From the NCBI RefSeq assembly GCF_027706725.1, contig NZ_JAQFWQ010000001.1, positions 97,128 through 161,127 on the forward strand: a stretch of 64,000 nt of DNA. The letters run 5' to 3'. Shown here piece by piece: positions 8,173 to 17,477 of the stretch. The DNA comes from Nocardiopsis endophytica. GTDB taxonomy: Bacteria > Actinomycetota > Actinomycetes > Streptosporangiales > Streptosporangiaceae. Within the stretch, counting starts at the first letter, position 1, and the number at the start of each line of letters is the position of its first letter. The notes below the pieces were generated by a model. The model was given only the letters and a program-made list of their open reading frames with translations. It did not search any database and had not been told where the DNA came from. Both the position numbers and the translations under genes were made by a program.

Positions 8173-10674
8173 TCATCCACCCCGAACGGCCTCGTTCACG
8201 CAGCGCAGCACCGGCGGGCCGCCGAGCCCGGCCGCGTCCGCCTCCGCCACGCCCCCCACCGTGAAGGTGTGCGACTCACCCGGCAGCAGCGTGACCAGCC
8301 CGTCGTCGGCCCCGGCCGCCGGGGCCAGCCGGTCGGGAAACAGGCACAGGTCGCGCAGCAGCGACCCGGCCGTCACGGTCACCCGCGTCCGGCCGCCGTC
8401 CGTCCGCGTCTTCACGTCGTACACCGGCTCGGGCCACGCGGTCTCGGCGTCCTCGGCGAAGAACCACCACTCCCGCCCGGCCCCCTCGGCCTCGGCCGTG
8501 ACGCACTCCCGCGACGGGTCGCCCGCCGCCGTGAGCTGTTCCGGGAGGGCGACACGGGCCGCCCCCCGGGCGGCGACCGCCACCCGCACCTCCGACTCGG
8601 CCAGCACCGCGCCCGAGAGCGACCGGCGGACCAGCCGCACCGGCGCCGCCCACTCCCGGTCGGTGTCGTTGCCGAGCACCGCGGCCAGGCCCGACCCCCC
8701 GTCCGGCACCAGGGCGACCGTGCGCTCGGCGAACGCGCGGCGCAGCGCGAACCACACGGGCTTGCGCCGTCCCGCGCCGTCCACGGCCGACCACGACAGC
8801 GAGGGCCAACAGTCGTTCAGCTGCCAGACCACCGTTCCCGCGCAGCGCGGCCACTGCGCCCGGAAGTGCCCGACGCCCACCGCCATCGCGCGCGCCTGGT
8901 TGACCTGGGCCAGGAAGTGCCAGTCCTCCTCAGAGGCGGGCGACCCGAAGTGCGGGGCGAGGCCGCGCGCCAGCTTCCCGGCGCCGTCCTCGGCCTTCTG
9001 CAGGCCGAGCACCCCGGGCGCGTCCGGGGCCAGCGGCCCGTCGGGGACCGCCGCGCGCAGCGTCGCGTGGGCGGGCGGGGCCTGGAACCCGAACTCCGAC
9101 ACGAACCGCGGCCGGTACCCCCGGTAGGCGGTGTAGTCGCGCTCGTTCCACACGTCCCAGACGTGCATCGGCCCATGCGCCGGGTCGTTGGGGTGGTGTC
9201 CCTCGGGCGCGTACGGGCTGCCGGGGATGTAGGGGCGCGTCGGGTCGAGCTCGGCCACCACCCGCGGCAGCAGGCCGCGGTAGTACCCCTCGCCCCAGGT
9301 CCGGCCCGCCAGCTCCTCCTCCCAGCCCCAGTCCTCCCTGCCCCACAGGTTCTCGTTGTTGCCGCACCACAGGGCCAGCGAGGGGTGGTGCGCCAGACGG
9401 ACGACGGCCTCGCGCGCCTCGGCCTCCACCTCCGAGGCCAGCGGCTCCTCCTCCGGGTAGGCGGCGCAGGCGAACGGGAAGTCCTGCCAGACGAGCACGC
9501 CCCGCTCGTCGCACACCCGGTAGAAGTCCGCGCTCTCGTAGATCCCCCCGCCCCAGATCCGCAGCAGGTTCGCCCCCGCGTCCACGGCCTGGCCGATCCG
9601 CTCGGCATAGCGCCCGGGGGTGATCCGGGAGGGGAAGCAGTCGTCGGGGATCCAGTTGAACCCCTTCACCAGCACGGGGCGGCCGTTGACGCGGAGCGTG
9701 AACGGCGTGCCGTCGGCGTCGGGGCGGGTGTCCACGTCGACGGTGCGGAACCCGACGTCCCGGTGCCAGGTGTCCAGTTCCGTGCCTCCGCGGGCATCGG
9801 TGAGGGCCAGCCCCGCCCCGTACAGCGGCTGCCCGCCGTACCCGCGCGGCCACCACAGCTCCGGGTCGGGGCACCGCACCTCGGCGACGGCGCTGTCCTC
9901 CCCCGGGTCGACGTGCACCTCCGCCACGCGGTCGCCGACGCGCGCGCTCAGCGTGAGCGGCGTGTCCCGCCCCCGCTCGGTGCGCTCGATCCGCACGTGC
10001 AGGCGGACCACACCCGTGGAGCCCCCGTCCCCCTCCTCGACCGTGACCTCCGGCCGCACCCGCGCCAGGCGTGCGGTGCTCCAGGCGTGCAGCCGCACCG
10101 GGCGCCACAGGCCCGACGTGACGACGGTCGGCCCCCAGTCCCAGCCGAAGTTGCAGGCCATCTTGCGGATGAACTGGTAGGGCTCGTCATAGGCCGCCGG
10201 ACGCGCCCCCAGCCGGTCCCGCAGCTCCTCGGCGTAGCGGTAGGGGGAGGCGAAGGCGACGGCCAGCTCGCGGCCCGCGCCCCCGCGCAGGGCGCCGGAC
10301 GCGTCGAACCGGTAGGACCGGTGCATGTTGCGGGCGCTGCCCAGCACACGGCCGCCGACGCTCACGTCGGCGACGGTGTCCAGGCCGTCGAACACCAGGT
10401 CCACCCGCTCATGGGCGTCGGCCAGTGCGGCCTCCTCCGCGCCGAACGCGCGGGTGTAGGTCCAGTCGGTGCGCCCGATCCAGGCGGTCGCCTCCTCGCC
10501 CCCGCGCCTTCCCGCCGTGGGGTCCTCGATCACTCCGGCCGCGATCAGGTCGGTGTGCACGCACCCCGGCACCGAGGCGGGCACCTCCCCGTTCGGGACC
10601 CCACCCCCCTCCGGGGTCCGCTCCGAGGCGGCGCGCACGGACCACCCCTCGGCCAGTTCCCTGTGGACTGCCAT
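8173..10674 (-). CDS. Beta-mannosidase, GH2 (cytosolic)
   Basis: An 833-residue GH2 enzyme with sugar-binding domain, jelly-roll and TIM barrel in the usual order. The acid/base is Glu441 in CGNNEN and the nucleophile Glu527 in VSEFGFQ; the beta-mannosidase block FNWIPDDCFPSRI precedes RIWGGGIYESADFYRVCDE. There is no signal peptide, so it hydrolyses imported mannobiose and manno-oligosaccharides to mannose in the cytoplasm. The ATG at 10674 has GGAG at good spacing; an ATG at 10686 directly abuts the upstream stop. It is the last gene of the five-gene importer operon (14 bases after the ATPase), which together with the GH5 mannanase nearby defines a beta-mannan pathway. Confidence 0.93.
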   Translation of the reverse strand: MAVHRELAEGWSVRAASERTPEGGGVPNGEVPASVPGCVHTDLIAAGVIEDPTAGRRGGEEATAWIGRTDWTYTRAFGAEEAALADAHERVDLVFDGLDTVADVSVGGRVLGSARNMHRSYRFDASGALRGGAGRELAVAFASPYRYAEELRDRLGARPAAYDEPYQFIRKMACNFGWDWGPTVVTSGLWRPVRLHAWSTARLARVRPEVTVEEGDGGSTGVVRLHVRIERTERGRDTPLTLSARVGDRVAEVHVDPGEDSAVAEVRCPDPELWWPRGYGGQPLYGAGLALTDARGGTELDTWHRDVGFRTVDVDTRPDADGTPFTLRVNGRPVLVKGFNWIPDDCFPSRITPGRYAERIGQAVDAGANLLRIWGGGIYESADFYRVCDERGVLVWQDFPFACAAYPEEEPLASEVEAEAREAVVRLAHHPSLALWCGNNENLWGREDWGWEEELAGRTWGEGYYRGLLPRVVAELDPTRPYIPGSPYAPEGHHPNDPAHGPMHVWDVWNERDYTAYRGYRPRFVSEFGFQAPPAHATLRAAVPDGPLAPDAPGVLGLQKAEDGAGKLARGLAPHFGSPASEEDWHFLAQVNQARAMAVGVGHFRAQWPRCAGTVVWQLNDCWPSLSWSAVDGAGRRKPVWFALRRAFAERTVALVPDGGSGLAAVLGNDTDREWAAPVRLVRRSLSGAVLAESEVRVAVAARGAARVALPEQLTAAGDPSRECVTAEAEGAGREWWFFAEDAETAWPEPVYDVKTRTDGGRTRVTVTAGSLLRDLCLFPDRLAPAAGADDGLVTLLPGESHTFTVGGVAEADAAGLGGPPVLRCVNEAVRGG

Positions 10675-10688
10675 GTACCGCTCCATCC

Positions 10689-11621
10689 TCACTCGGGGCA
10701 TGCGTCGTCGGAGAAGCAGCCGACGAAATGGTCGGGACCGACCTCGACCGGCCCCGCCGGCCCCGCCGGTCCTGGGCCGGCAGGGCCGGAATGGACGGGG
10801 CACGGGCCGACCGCCGTGTCCAGATCGGCGTCGGCCTCGGCCCAGGTGCGGTGCATCCTCGGCACCGAGGCGAGCAGCCCGCGCGTGTACGGGTGCCGGG
10901 GCGAGGCGTAGACCTGCCTGGTCGGCCCCATCTCCGCGACGGCGCCGCGGCGCAGGATCACCGTGGTGTCGCTGACGTAGGTCCCCAGCGCCAGGTCGTG
11001 CGTGACGAAGAGGATCCCCAGCCCCTCCGCGCGCAGGTCGCCCAGCAGGTTGAGCACGTCGATCCGGGTCGAGGCGTCGAGCATGCTGATGATCTCGTCG
11101 GCGACCAGCAGCCGGATGTCGAGCGTCAGCGCGCGGGCGATCAGGAGCCGCTGGAGCTGCCCGCCGCTCAGCTGGTGCGGGTAGCGTCCGAGGACCTGCC
11201 CCGGGTCGAGGCCGACCCGTTCGATCCCGCGGCGCACGGACGCGCGCCACTCGGCGTCGGACACCCCGGGGAAGTACGCGCCGCGGAGCATCTCGAAGAC
11301 CCGGTCGACCGGGAAGATCGGGTTGAAGGAGCTGAACGGGTCCTGGAAGACGCCTTGGACGTGGCGGTAGTACCCCTTCCGCGCCCGGTGGCCGCTCAGG
11401 CCCGCCACGTTCCGTCCGTCGAAGGTGATGGCCCCCGACGTCACCGGCGTCAGCCGCAGGACCATGCGTCCGATGGTGCTCTTGCCGCTCCCGCTCTCCC
11501 CGATGAGGGAGACCACCGCGCCGGGCGGCACCGTGAGGGAGACGTCGCGCACCGCGTTCAAGGGCTGGGTTCCGAAGGTCCCCACGCGGTAGACCTTGGA
11601 GACCCGGTCGAGTGTGAGCAT
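10689..11621 (-). CDS. ABC importer ATPase (OppF/DppF type), manno-oligosaccharide uptake
   Basis: A 310-residue ATPase of the oligopeptide/dipeptide type: Walker A GESGSGKST near residue 40, Q-loop, signature LSGGQLQRLLIARAL, and Walker B LLVADEI followed by SMLDAS, a variant often seen in cello- and manno-oligosaccharide importers. The C-terminal extension has Cys residues (CFSDDACPE), which are few for the family. The ATG at 11621 is preferred; a TTG at 11633 sits directly on the purine-rich ribosome site. It pairs with the next ATPase to energise the two permeases encoded upstream. Confidence 0.9.
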   Translation of the reverse strand: MLTLDRVSKVYRVGTFGTQPLNAVRDVSLTVPPGAVVSLIGESGSGKSTIGRMVLRLTPVTSGAITFDGRNVAGLSGHRARKGYYRHVQGVFQDPFSSFNPIFPVDRVFEMLRGAYFPGVSDAEWRASVRRGIERVGLDPGQVLGRYPHQLSGGQLQRLLIARALTLDIRLLVADEIISMLDASTRIDVLNLLGDLRAEGLGILFVTHDLALGTYVSDTTVILRRGAVAEMGPTRQVYASPRHPYTRGLLASVPRMHRTWAEADADLDTAVGPCPVHSGPAGPGPAGPAGPVEVGPDHFVGCFSDDACPE

Positions 11622-11637
11622 CGGGGGCGTCAACCTT

Positions 11638-12588
11638 TCACTCGGCCTTCCAGCACGCGACCCGGTGCCCCGGCGCGACCTCCACGAACGGGGGCCGGGT
11701 CTCGCACTGCTCGAAGGCCAGCGGGCAGCGGTCCTTGAAGCGGCAGCCCGGCGGGGGGTCGAGCAGGGCGGGCGGGCTGCCGGGGATGCCCTCTTGGCGG
11801 TGCTCGTCGATGGTGGTGCCGACCTCCGGGACGGCGGAGAGCAGCATCCGCGTGTAGGGGTGGCGCGGACGCCGCAGCAGCTCGGACACGGGCGCCGACT
11901 CGGCCGACCGGCCCGCGTACATCACCGTCACCGTGTCGGCCAGCTGGGCGACCAGGGCCAGGTCGTGCGTGATGAACAGCATCGACCCGATGAACCCGCG
12001 GTCCCGGAACCCCACCAGGGCCTCGGCCACCGCGCGCTGGTTGGCCACGTCCAGGGCCGAGGTCGCCTCGTCGGCGATCAGCACCGCCGGGTCGCGCAGG
12101 GTGGACAGCACCAGCACCACGCGCTGCTTCATGCCGCCGGACAGCTCGATCGGATAGCGCTTGAGCACCTCGGCGCCGAGACCGACCAGTTCCAGCCGCC
12201 GCTCCAGCTCCCGCCGCACCTCCGCGTAGCGCACGCCGCGCGATTCGAGGAGCTCGCCGATCATCCGGCCGATGCGCCGCGTCGGGTTCAGGGCGCTCAT
12301 CGCGTACTGCGGGATGAGCGACACCTCGTGGAAGCGGAAGCGCTGCATCGCCCGGTCGTCGCCGATGGGCAGCTCCTCGCCGCCCAGGCGGACCGACCCG
12401 CCGACGTGGCGCATCCGCCCGTCCATCCGGATCAGGCTCTTGCCCAGGGTGGACTTGCCGCAGCCGGACTCGCCGACCACGCCCATGACCTCCCCGTCGC
12501 CGACCTCCAGCGACGCGCCGTCCAGGGCCTGCACGCTCCCTCTGAGGGTCCGGTAGTGCACCCGCAGCTCGGAGACTTCCAGGGTCAT
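11638..12588 (-). CDS. ABC importer ATPase (OppD/DppD type)
   Basis: A 316-residue ATPase with Walker A GESGCGKST, signature LSGGMKQRVVLVLSTL, Walker B VLIADEATSALD and the H-loop ITHDL. The C-terminal oligopeptide-type extension carries four Cys (PPPGCRFKDRCPLAFEQCE and VACWKAE), which in this family can bind an iron-sulfur cluster. It lies 4 bases after the permease gene and 16 before the second ATPase, in one operon. Peptide transport is the family default, but the neighbouring beta-mannosidase, mannanase and LacI regulator point to manno-oligosaccharides. Confidence 0.92.
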   Translation of the reverse strand: MTLEVSELRVHYRTLRGSVQALDGASLEVGDGEVMGVVGESGCGKSTLGKSLIRMDGRMRHVGGSVRLGGEELPIGDDRAMQRFRFHEVSLIPQYAMSALNPTRRIGRMIGELLESRGVRYAEVRRELERRLELVGLGAEVLKRYPIELSGGMKQRVVLVLSTLRDPAVLIADEATSALDVANQRAVAEALVGFRDRGFIGSMLFITHDLALVAQLADTVTVMYAGRSAESAPVSELLRRPRHPYTRMLLSAVPEVGTTIDEHRQEGIPGSPPALLDPPPGCRFKDRCPLAFEQCETRPPFVEVAPGHRVACWKAE

Positions 12589-12592
12589 GGGA

Positions 12593-13489
12593 TCACAGCT
12601 CCCTCAGGCGCGGGTTGAAGACCTCGTCCAACCCGACGTTGGCGATGTACAGCGACCCGACGACCGCGGTGATGCCGACCCCCGGCGGGACGAACCACCA
12701 CCAGGTGCCCAGGTGCAGCGCGCCCCACGACACCGAGTGGTGCATCATGAGCCCCAGCGAGACGCCCTCGGTGGGCCCCAGGCCGATGAAGTCCAGTCCC
12801 GCCGCGATCAGCACCGCCCCGCCGAACAGCAGGATGAAGGACATGACCAGGTAGGAGTACATGTTCGGGGCGACCTCGCGGAGGATGACGCGCCACGTGC
12901 GGCGGCCGCTGAGCCGCGCTAGGTCCACGAACTCCCGCCCGGCCAGGGTGAAGGTCTGCGCGCGGATCGCGCGCGCGGCCCACGGCCACGTGGTGAGCCC
13001 GATGAACAGCGACTGCACCAGCAGGCCGCGCGCCTGCAGGTAGGCGGCGGCGATGATGAGCACGACCATCGCGGGCAGCACCAGGACGATGTTGGTCAGC
13101 ATGTTGAGGACCTCGTCCACCAGCCCGCCCCGGTAGCCGCCGAGGAAGCCGACGGCCATCCCGATGACCCAGGCGATGCCGCCGCCCAGCGCGCCCACGG
13201 CGAACGTGGCGCGCAGGCCGTGCACGAACTGGGTGAACACGTCCTGCCCGAAGCTCGTCGTGCCGAACCAGTGGTCGCCGGACGGGGGCGCGTACTGGGG
13301 GCCGACGTAGGCGTTCGGGGCGCCACCGGTGAATACGGGCCCGACCAGCCCCGTCAGGAGCAGGAGGGCCAGCACGGTGCCGCCCGCGAGCAGCTTGGGG
13401 TTGCGCAGGGCGAACCGCAGCTCGTCGCGCCCGCGCCGGCCGGATGGGCCCTGGGCCCTGTCGCTCGCGGCCGCCGGATCCAGGCTCAT
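12593..13489 (-). CDS. ABC importer permease (OppC/DppC type)
   Basis: A 298-residue inner membrane permease with an N-terminal cytoplasmic tail, one leading membrane segment (LLAGGTVLALLLLTGLVGPVF broken near residues 34-54) and a C-terminal block of five more. HWFGTTSFGQDVFTQFVHGLR is the OppC-N signature, and the EAA coupling loop is in EFVDLARLSGRRTWRVILREVAPN. Its ATG shares its A with the TGA of the partner permease (TGATG), so the two are translationally coupled. A much longer open frame upstream is only a shadow of the neighbouring genes. Confidence 0.92.
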   Translation of the reverse strand: MSLDPAAASDRAQGPSGRRGRDELRFALRNPKLLAGGTVLALLLLTGLVGPVFTGGAPNAYVGPQYAPPSGDHWFGTTSFGQDVFTQFVHGLRATFAVGALGGGIAWVIGMAVGFLGGYRGGLVDEVLNMLTNIVLVLPAMVVLIIAAAYLQARGLLVQSLFIGLTTWPWAARAIRAQTFTLAGREFVDLARLSGRRTWRVILREVAPNMYSYLVMSFILLFGGAVLIAAGLDFIGLGPTEGVSLGLMMHHSVSWGALHLGTWWWFVPPGVGITAVVGSLYIANVGLDEVFNPRLREL

Positions 13490-14481
13490 CAGGCGCCTCC
13501 TTGCATCTGGATGCGGGTACGCGGGTCGACGACGACGTAGAGCACGTCGACGACCAGGTTGGCGATCAGCACGCCGGTGACGATGAACAGGAAGGCGCCC
13601 TGGAGCAGGAAGAAGTCGCGGTTGTTCAGGGCTTCGAGGATGAGCGAGCCCAGGCCGGGGTAGGCGAAGACGACCTCGGTGAGCAGGGACCCGGCCACGA
13701 TCGTGCCCAGCTGCAGCGCCAGCCCGGTGATCTGCGGGAGCATCGCGTTGCGGAAGGCGTACCGGCGCACCAGCCTGCGCGGGGCGCCCAGCGCGCGCAG
13801 GTAGGCGGAGTAGTCGGCTTCGAGCTCGTAGATGATCAGGTTCCGCATGCCGATCGCCCAGCCGCCGAACGCCACCAGGAACAGCGACAGGAACGGCAGC
13901 ACCCAGTGCGCCAGGGCGTCGGACAGGAACTCCCACGTGAAGGCGGGCGTGAGGGCGAAGCTGTAGGCGCCCGTGGCCGGGAACCAGCCGGCGACCACGC
14001 CGAGCCCCCAGGCCAGCAGCACCCCCAGCCACATGTAGGGCGTGGCGGTGAGCAGGTAGGAGACGGGCAGGGCCGTGTTGTCCAGCCACCGGTTGCGCGC
14101 GGCGAAGGCGCCGAACCGGTTGCCCGCGACCCAGCTCAGCAGGATCGCCGGGAGCAGCAGCACCAGGGTGTAGGGGACCGCGTCCAGCAGCACCTCGGTG
14201 ACGGGCGTGGGGAACAGCCACACGCTGGTGCCCAGGTCGCCCTGGATCAGCGACCCCCAGAACCCGAGGTACTGCTTCCACAGCGGCACGTCGAGGCCGA
14301 AGAGCCGGGCGTAGTGGTCCTCCATGGCGGCGCGCGCCTGCGGGTCGGACACCGAGGCCCGGCCGAGCATGGTGCGCACGGGGTCTCCGGGCATGAAGCG
14401 GGGGATCATCCAGTTGACCGTGACCGCCACGAAGAACGTGAGCGCGTAGAGGACGGCCTTGCGTCCGAGGTACCGGCCCAT
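13489..14481 (-). CDS. ABC importer permease (OppB/DppB type)
   Basis: A 330-residue permease with the DppB N-terminus (LGRKAVLYALTFFVAVTVNWMIPRFMPGDPV broken), a large extracytoplasmic loop and five further membrane segments. The EAA loop is in EADYSAYLRALGAPRRLVRRYAFRNAMLPQ. Second gene of the importer operon, 3 bases after the binding-protein stop. Confidence 0.92.
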   Translation of the reverse strand: MGRYLGRKAVLYALTFFVAVTVNWMIPRFMPGDPVRTMLGRASVSDPQARAAMEDHYARLFGLDVPLWKQYLGFWGSLIQGDLGTSVWLFPTPVTEVLLDAVPYTLVLLLPAILLSWVAGNRFGAFAARNRWLDNTALPVSYLLTATPYMWLGVLLAWGLGVVAGWFPATGAYSFALTPAFTWEFLSDALAHWVLPFLSLFLVAFGGWAIGMRNLIIYELEADYSAYLRALGAPRRLVRRYAFRNAMLPQITGLALQLGTIVAGSLLTEVVFAYPGLGSLILEALNNRDFFLLQGAFLFIVTGVLIANLVVDVLYVVVDPRTRIQMQGGA

Positions 14482-14484
14482 GCC

Positions 14485-16188
14485 TCAGCCGCTCACGGGC
14501 TCGATCTCGGTGAGCGTGAGCACGGCGCCCATCTGGTTGTAGTTCCGCCACGTCGTGGGGAACCAGGGCGGGGTGTCGGAGGCGTCCGAGGGCCAGTTGG
14601 TCCAGACGGACTCGTTGACCTGCGACCAGAGGCCGTTGTACCAGAGCGGGATGACCGGCGTCTCCGCGAAGTGGATCTCCTGCAGCTGTGAGGTGAGCTC
14701 GGCGATGCGCTCGGTGTCCTCCACGTCGACGCGGGCCAGCTCCTCGGTCAGCTCCCAGGCCTCCTCGTTCTCGTACCGCCCGAAGTTCACCGTGGTCTGC
14801 TGCTCCTGGACCGGGAGCCGGAACATGTAGTCGTAGTAGGTCCAGGGGGTGTTGCTGATCTGCCGCTCGTTGTTGAAGAGCAGGTCGAAGTCGCCGGTGG
14901 CCCGGGCGTCCTGGAGGGCGGCGTCGTCGGGGAACTCCACGGTGATGTCGATCCCGGCCTCGGCGGCGCTCTCGGCGACGATGTCGGCCGCCTCCATCCA
15001 GTCCGTCCACCCGGACGGCACGATCAGCTCCAGCGCGACCGGGTCGCCGTCGGGGGTGGCGAACATGCCGTCGGCGTTCTCGGTGTAGCCGGCCTCCTCC
15101 AGGATCGAGCGGGCCTCCTCCGGGTCGTGGGAGAAGCCCTCCTCCTCGACGAGGTCCTGGTCGACGTACTGCTCCCAGGCGGGGAGCAGGCCGGTGGGGT
15201 CGGCGGGGGCGACGATGCCGCCGTAGGGGCCGTCGGCGATGGCCTGCGGGTCGACCGCGTGCGCCAGCGCGCGCCGGAACTCCGGGTCGTCCATCGGCTC
15301 GCGCTCGGTGTTGGGCACCAGCCAGGTGGTGTTGGCCGAGAGCATGTACGGCGGCTCGTCGTAGTAGGAGGTGATCTCCGGCGAGGCCTCAAGGGTGCGG
15401 TCGATGCCCGGGAGGAAGTTGTTGCTCAGGTCGATCTCGCCCTGGGTGAGCATGGTCAGGGCGGCGTCGTTGGTGGAGTTGACGATGTCGACGATGTATT
15501 CGGGCCGCACGTCCAGGTCGAGCTGCTCGGTGGCCCACCAGTCGTCGCGCTTGGCCCACACCATGCGGTCCTGGCCGTGCGTCTCGTAGGCGTAGGGGCC
15601 GGTGCCGACGGGATCCTCGTTGGGGTCGTTGACGACCTCGTCTTCGCTGCGCCCGGACCACACGTGCTCGGGGACGATGGCCTCGTTGTAGAGCCAGTTG
15701 GCCCACTCCTGGCGCCGCGGCTCGGAGAAGGTGAACTCCAGCTCGCGCTCGTTCACCACCTCCACGCCCTCAAGCCAGTCCCACAGGTTGGAGTAGGGGA
15801 CGGCGTCGATCCGCCCGAGCTCGACGGTGTAGGCGACGTCCTCGGCGGTGAACGCCTCGCCGTCGGACCACTCGATCCCGTCGCGGATGGTGAGGCTGTA
15901 GGTGTCCTCTCCCGTCCACTCGCCTTCCTCGGCCAGCCAGGGCCGGTACTCGTCCTCCATGGGGTCGTACAGGAAGAGCGGCTCGTAGACGTAGCCGACG
16001 GTGCCGGTGGCGTACTGCGACTTGGCGAGGGGGTTCCAGGTGGAGGGCGGACCCCACTGGGTCCCGCTGGTGTAGAGGGTCTGCGCGCGCGGGTAGCCGC
16101 CTCCGCCGTCGGACTCGGAGGTGCAGGCGGCGGCCGCCAGCACGACCGCCGCCAGGGCGGCCGGGAGGGCTCGTGCTCGGGATGCCAT
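14485..16188 (-). CDS. Solute-binding lipoprotein of the manno-oligosaccharide ABC importer (SBP family 5)
   Basis: A 567-residue extracytoplasmic binding protein of SBP family 5. The lipobox LAAAAC gives lipidated Cys22, followed by TSESDGGGG linker. The early block WNPLAKSQYATGTVGYVYEPLFLYDPMEDEYRPWLAEEGEW (broken) is typical of the oligosaccharide-binding subset of this otherwise peptide-binding family. The ATG at 16188 follows AAGGGAGAG; a GTG at 16209 is less likely. It is first in the operon and sits 52 bases downstream of a LacI operator at 16241-16258. Predicted cargo is beta-mannooligosaccharides made by the neighbouring secreted mannanase. Confidence 0.9.
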   Translation of the reverse strand: MASRARALPAALAAVVLAAAACTSESDGGGGYPRAQTLYTSGTQWGPPSTWNPLAKSQYATGTVGYVYEPLFLYDPMEDEYRPWLAEEGEWTGEDTYSLTIRDGIEWSDGEAFTAEDVAYTVELGRIDAVPYSNLWDWLEGVEVVNERELEFTFSEPRRQEWANWLYNEAIVPEHVWSGRSEDEVVNDPNEDPVGTGPYAYETHGQDRMVWAKRDDWWATEQLDLDVRPEYIVDIVNSTNDAALTMLTQGEIDLSNNFLPGIDRTLEASPEITSYYDEPPYMLSANTTWLVPNTEREPMDDPEFRRALAHAVDPQAIADGPYGGIVAPADPTGLLPAWEQYVDQDLVEEEGFSHDPEEARSILEEAGYTENADGMFATPDGDPVALELIVPSGWTDWMEAADIVAESAAEAGIDITVEFPDDAALQDARATGDFDLLFNNERQISNTPWTYYDYMFRLPVQEQQTTVNFGRYENEEAWELTEELARVDVEDTERIAELTSQLQEIHFAETPVIPLWYNGLWSQVNESVWTNWPSDASDTPPWFPTTWRNYNQMGAVLTLTEIEPVSG

Positions 16189-16240
16189 GCGGTTCTCTCC
16201 CTTCCGCACCGCCGGGGCGGCGCGAAGGTGGTGGACCGGG

Positions 16241-16258
16241 AACTTAAGCGGATAAGTT
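16241..16258. promoter_or_regulatory. LacI operator upstream of the mannan importer operon
   Basis: AACTTAAGCGGATAAGTT is an 18-base palindrome with 6-base arms (AACTTA/TAAGTT) and the central CG typical of LacI sites. The same core, ACTTAAGCGGATAAG, recurs upstream of the mannanase at 18511-18528, and a diverged copy lies upstream of the LacI gene at 16363-16380. Confidence 0.8.
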
Positions 16259-16312
16259 CACCGAACGGAAACACGTCCACCGTGTGACCGTCAACACATG
16301 CAATGGAATGCG

Positions 16313-16328
16313 TTATCCGCCCGTGATG
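16313..16328. repeat. Shared 16-base element TTATCCGCCCGTGATG, copy 1
   Basis: TTATCCGCCCGTGATG lies in the LacI/importer divergent region; a copy with one change (TTATCCGCCTGTGATG) is upstream of the mannanase at 18575-18590. Its first 8 bases are the reverse complement of GCGGATAA, the right half of the operators at 16241 and 18511, so it may be a half-site or an auxiliary operator. Confidence 0.5.
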
Positions 16329-16362
16329 GAGGGGTGGGATCTCAGGAGGGCGGTGTTCTTGA

Positions 16363-16380
16363 CACTTAACCGATTCAGTG
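16363..16380. promoter_or_regulatory. LacI operator upstream of the LacI gene
   Basis: CACTTAACCGATTCAGTG is an 18-base imperfect palindrome with central CG, matching the ACTTAA-N-CG pattern of the sites at 16241 and 18511. It lies 77 bases before the LacI start codon, suggesting autoregulation. Confidence 0.7.
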
Positions 16381-16457
16381 ATCGTCTGGAGCAGGTCAGC
16401 GCCGGGCGCCCGTAGCATCGGGGCGTCCGGGGCGACCGACGACCAGCGGGGGGCAGG

Positions 16458-17477
16458 ATGAAGCGGCCGACCATCGCCGACATCGCGAAGGCGACCGGCG
16501 TGTCCACCGGCGCGGTCTCCTACGCGCTCAACGGCCGCCCCGGGGTCTCCGAACCCACGCGCCGCCGCATCCTCGACGCCGCCGAGCGGATGGGGTGGGC
16601 GCCCAGCAACACGGCGCGCGCGCTCGCCGAGGGCCGGGTCGGCGCCTTCGGGCTCATCATCGACCGGCCCGCCCCCATGCTCGGGGTCGAATCGTTCTTC
16701 ATGCGCTTCATCGCGGGCATCGAGTCGGAGCTGGCCGACACCCGCACCGAACTGCTCCTGCGGGTGACCGACGCGCCCGAGGCCGAGATGGAGGCCTACC
16801 GCCGCTGGTCGGCCGAGCGCAGGGTGGACGGGGTGCTCATCGTCGACCTGCGCCGGGACGACCCCCGGGTGCGGTTCGTCCAGGAGGTCGGCCTGCCCGC
16901 GGCCGTCGTCGGCGGCCCCGGCGGCGCGGCCGGCCTGCCCTGCCTGCACTCCGACGACGCCGAGGCCACCGCCGAGGCGGTGGCCTACCTGGCGGCCCTG
17001 GGGCACCGCCGGATCGCGCGCGTGGCCGGGCCCGAGGGGCTGCTGCACACGGAGGTGCGCTCGGCCGCCTTCACCGACGCCGTGCGCGCCGCCGGGGGCG
17101 AGCCCCGCATCGTGCACGCGGACTACACCGCCGAATCGGGGGCCCGCGCCACCCGGCGCCTGCTCTCGGAGTCGTCGCGGGTCACCGCGGTGGTCTACGA
17201 CAACGACCTGATGGCGGTCACCGCCCTGGGCGTGGCCCGCGAGATGGGGATCGCGGTCCCGTCCGAGCTGTCCGTGGTCGCCTGGGACGACTCGGTGCTG
17301 TGCAGCGCGGTGCGCCCCGCGCTGACGGCGGTCGGCCGGGACATCGCCGACCACGGGCGCCGCGCCGCGCGGATGCTGGAGGCCGTGGTCTCCGGCGCGG
17401 AGCCGCGGAGCGCGTCCACGGCCCCGGCGGAGTTCGTGCCCCGGGAGAGCACGGCGCGCGCGCCCGTTCACTCGTAG
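16458..17477 (+). CDS. LacI family regulator of mannan utilisation
   Basis: A 339-residue LacI/GalR regulator: HTH at residues 4-25 (PTIADIAKATGVSTGAVSYALN), hinge near residue 50, and a periplasmic-binding-like sensor domain with RRVDGVLIVDLRRDDPR and the late SVVAWDDSVLC block. It is divergent from the importer operon and convergent with the mannanase, overlapping its 3' end by 10 bases. Three palindromes of one family (16241, 16363, 18511) mark the importer operon, itself and the mannanase as its regulon. The effector is probably mannose, mannobiose or a manno-oligosaccharide (inferred). Confidence 0.93.
   Translation: MKRPTIADIAKATGVSTGAVSYALNGRPGVSEPTRRRILDAAERMGWAPSNTARALAEGRVGAFGLIIDRPAPMLGVESFFMRFIAGIESELADTRTELLLRVTDAPEAEMEAYRRWSAERRVDGVLIVDLRRDDPRVRFVQEVGLPAAVVGGPGGAAGLPCLHSDDAEATAEAVAYLAALGHRRIARVAGPEGLLHTEVRSAAFTDAVRAAGGEPRIVHADYTAESGARATRRLLSESSRVTAVVYDNDLMAVTALGVAREMGIAVPSELSVVAWDDSVLCSAVRPALTAVGRDIADHGRRAARMLEAVVSGAEPRSASTAPAEFVPRESTARAPVHS

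Noticed and set aside
8269..10911. 880-residue open frame on the forward strand
   Set aside because: Antisense shadow of beta-mannosidase, with low-complexity Arg/Gly/Pro composition.
13490..15010. Upstream extension of the OppC-type permease frame
   Set aside because: Shadow of the OppB permease and binding-protein genes; the true start at 13489 is coupled to the upstream stop.
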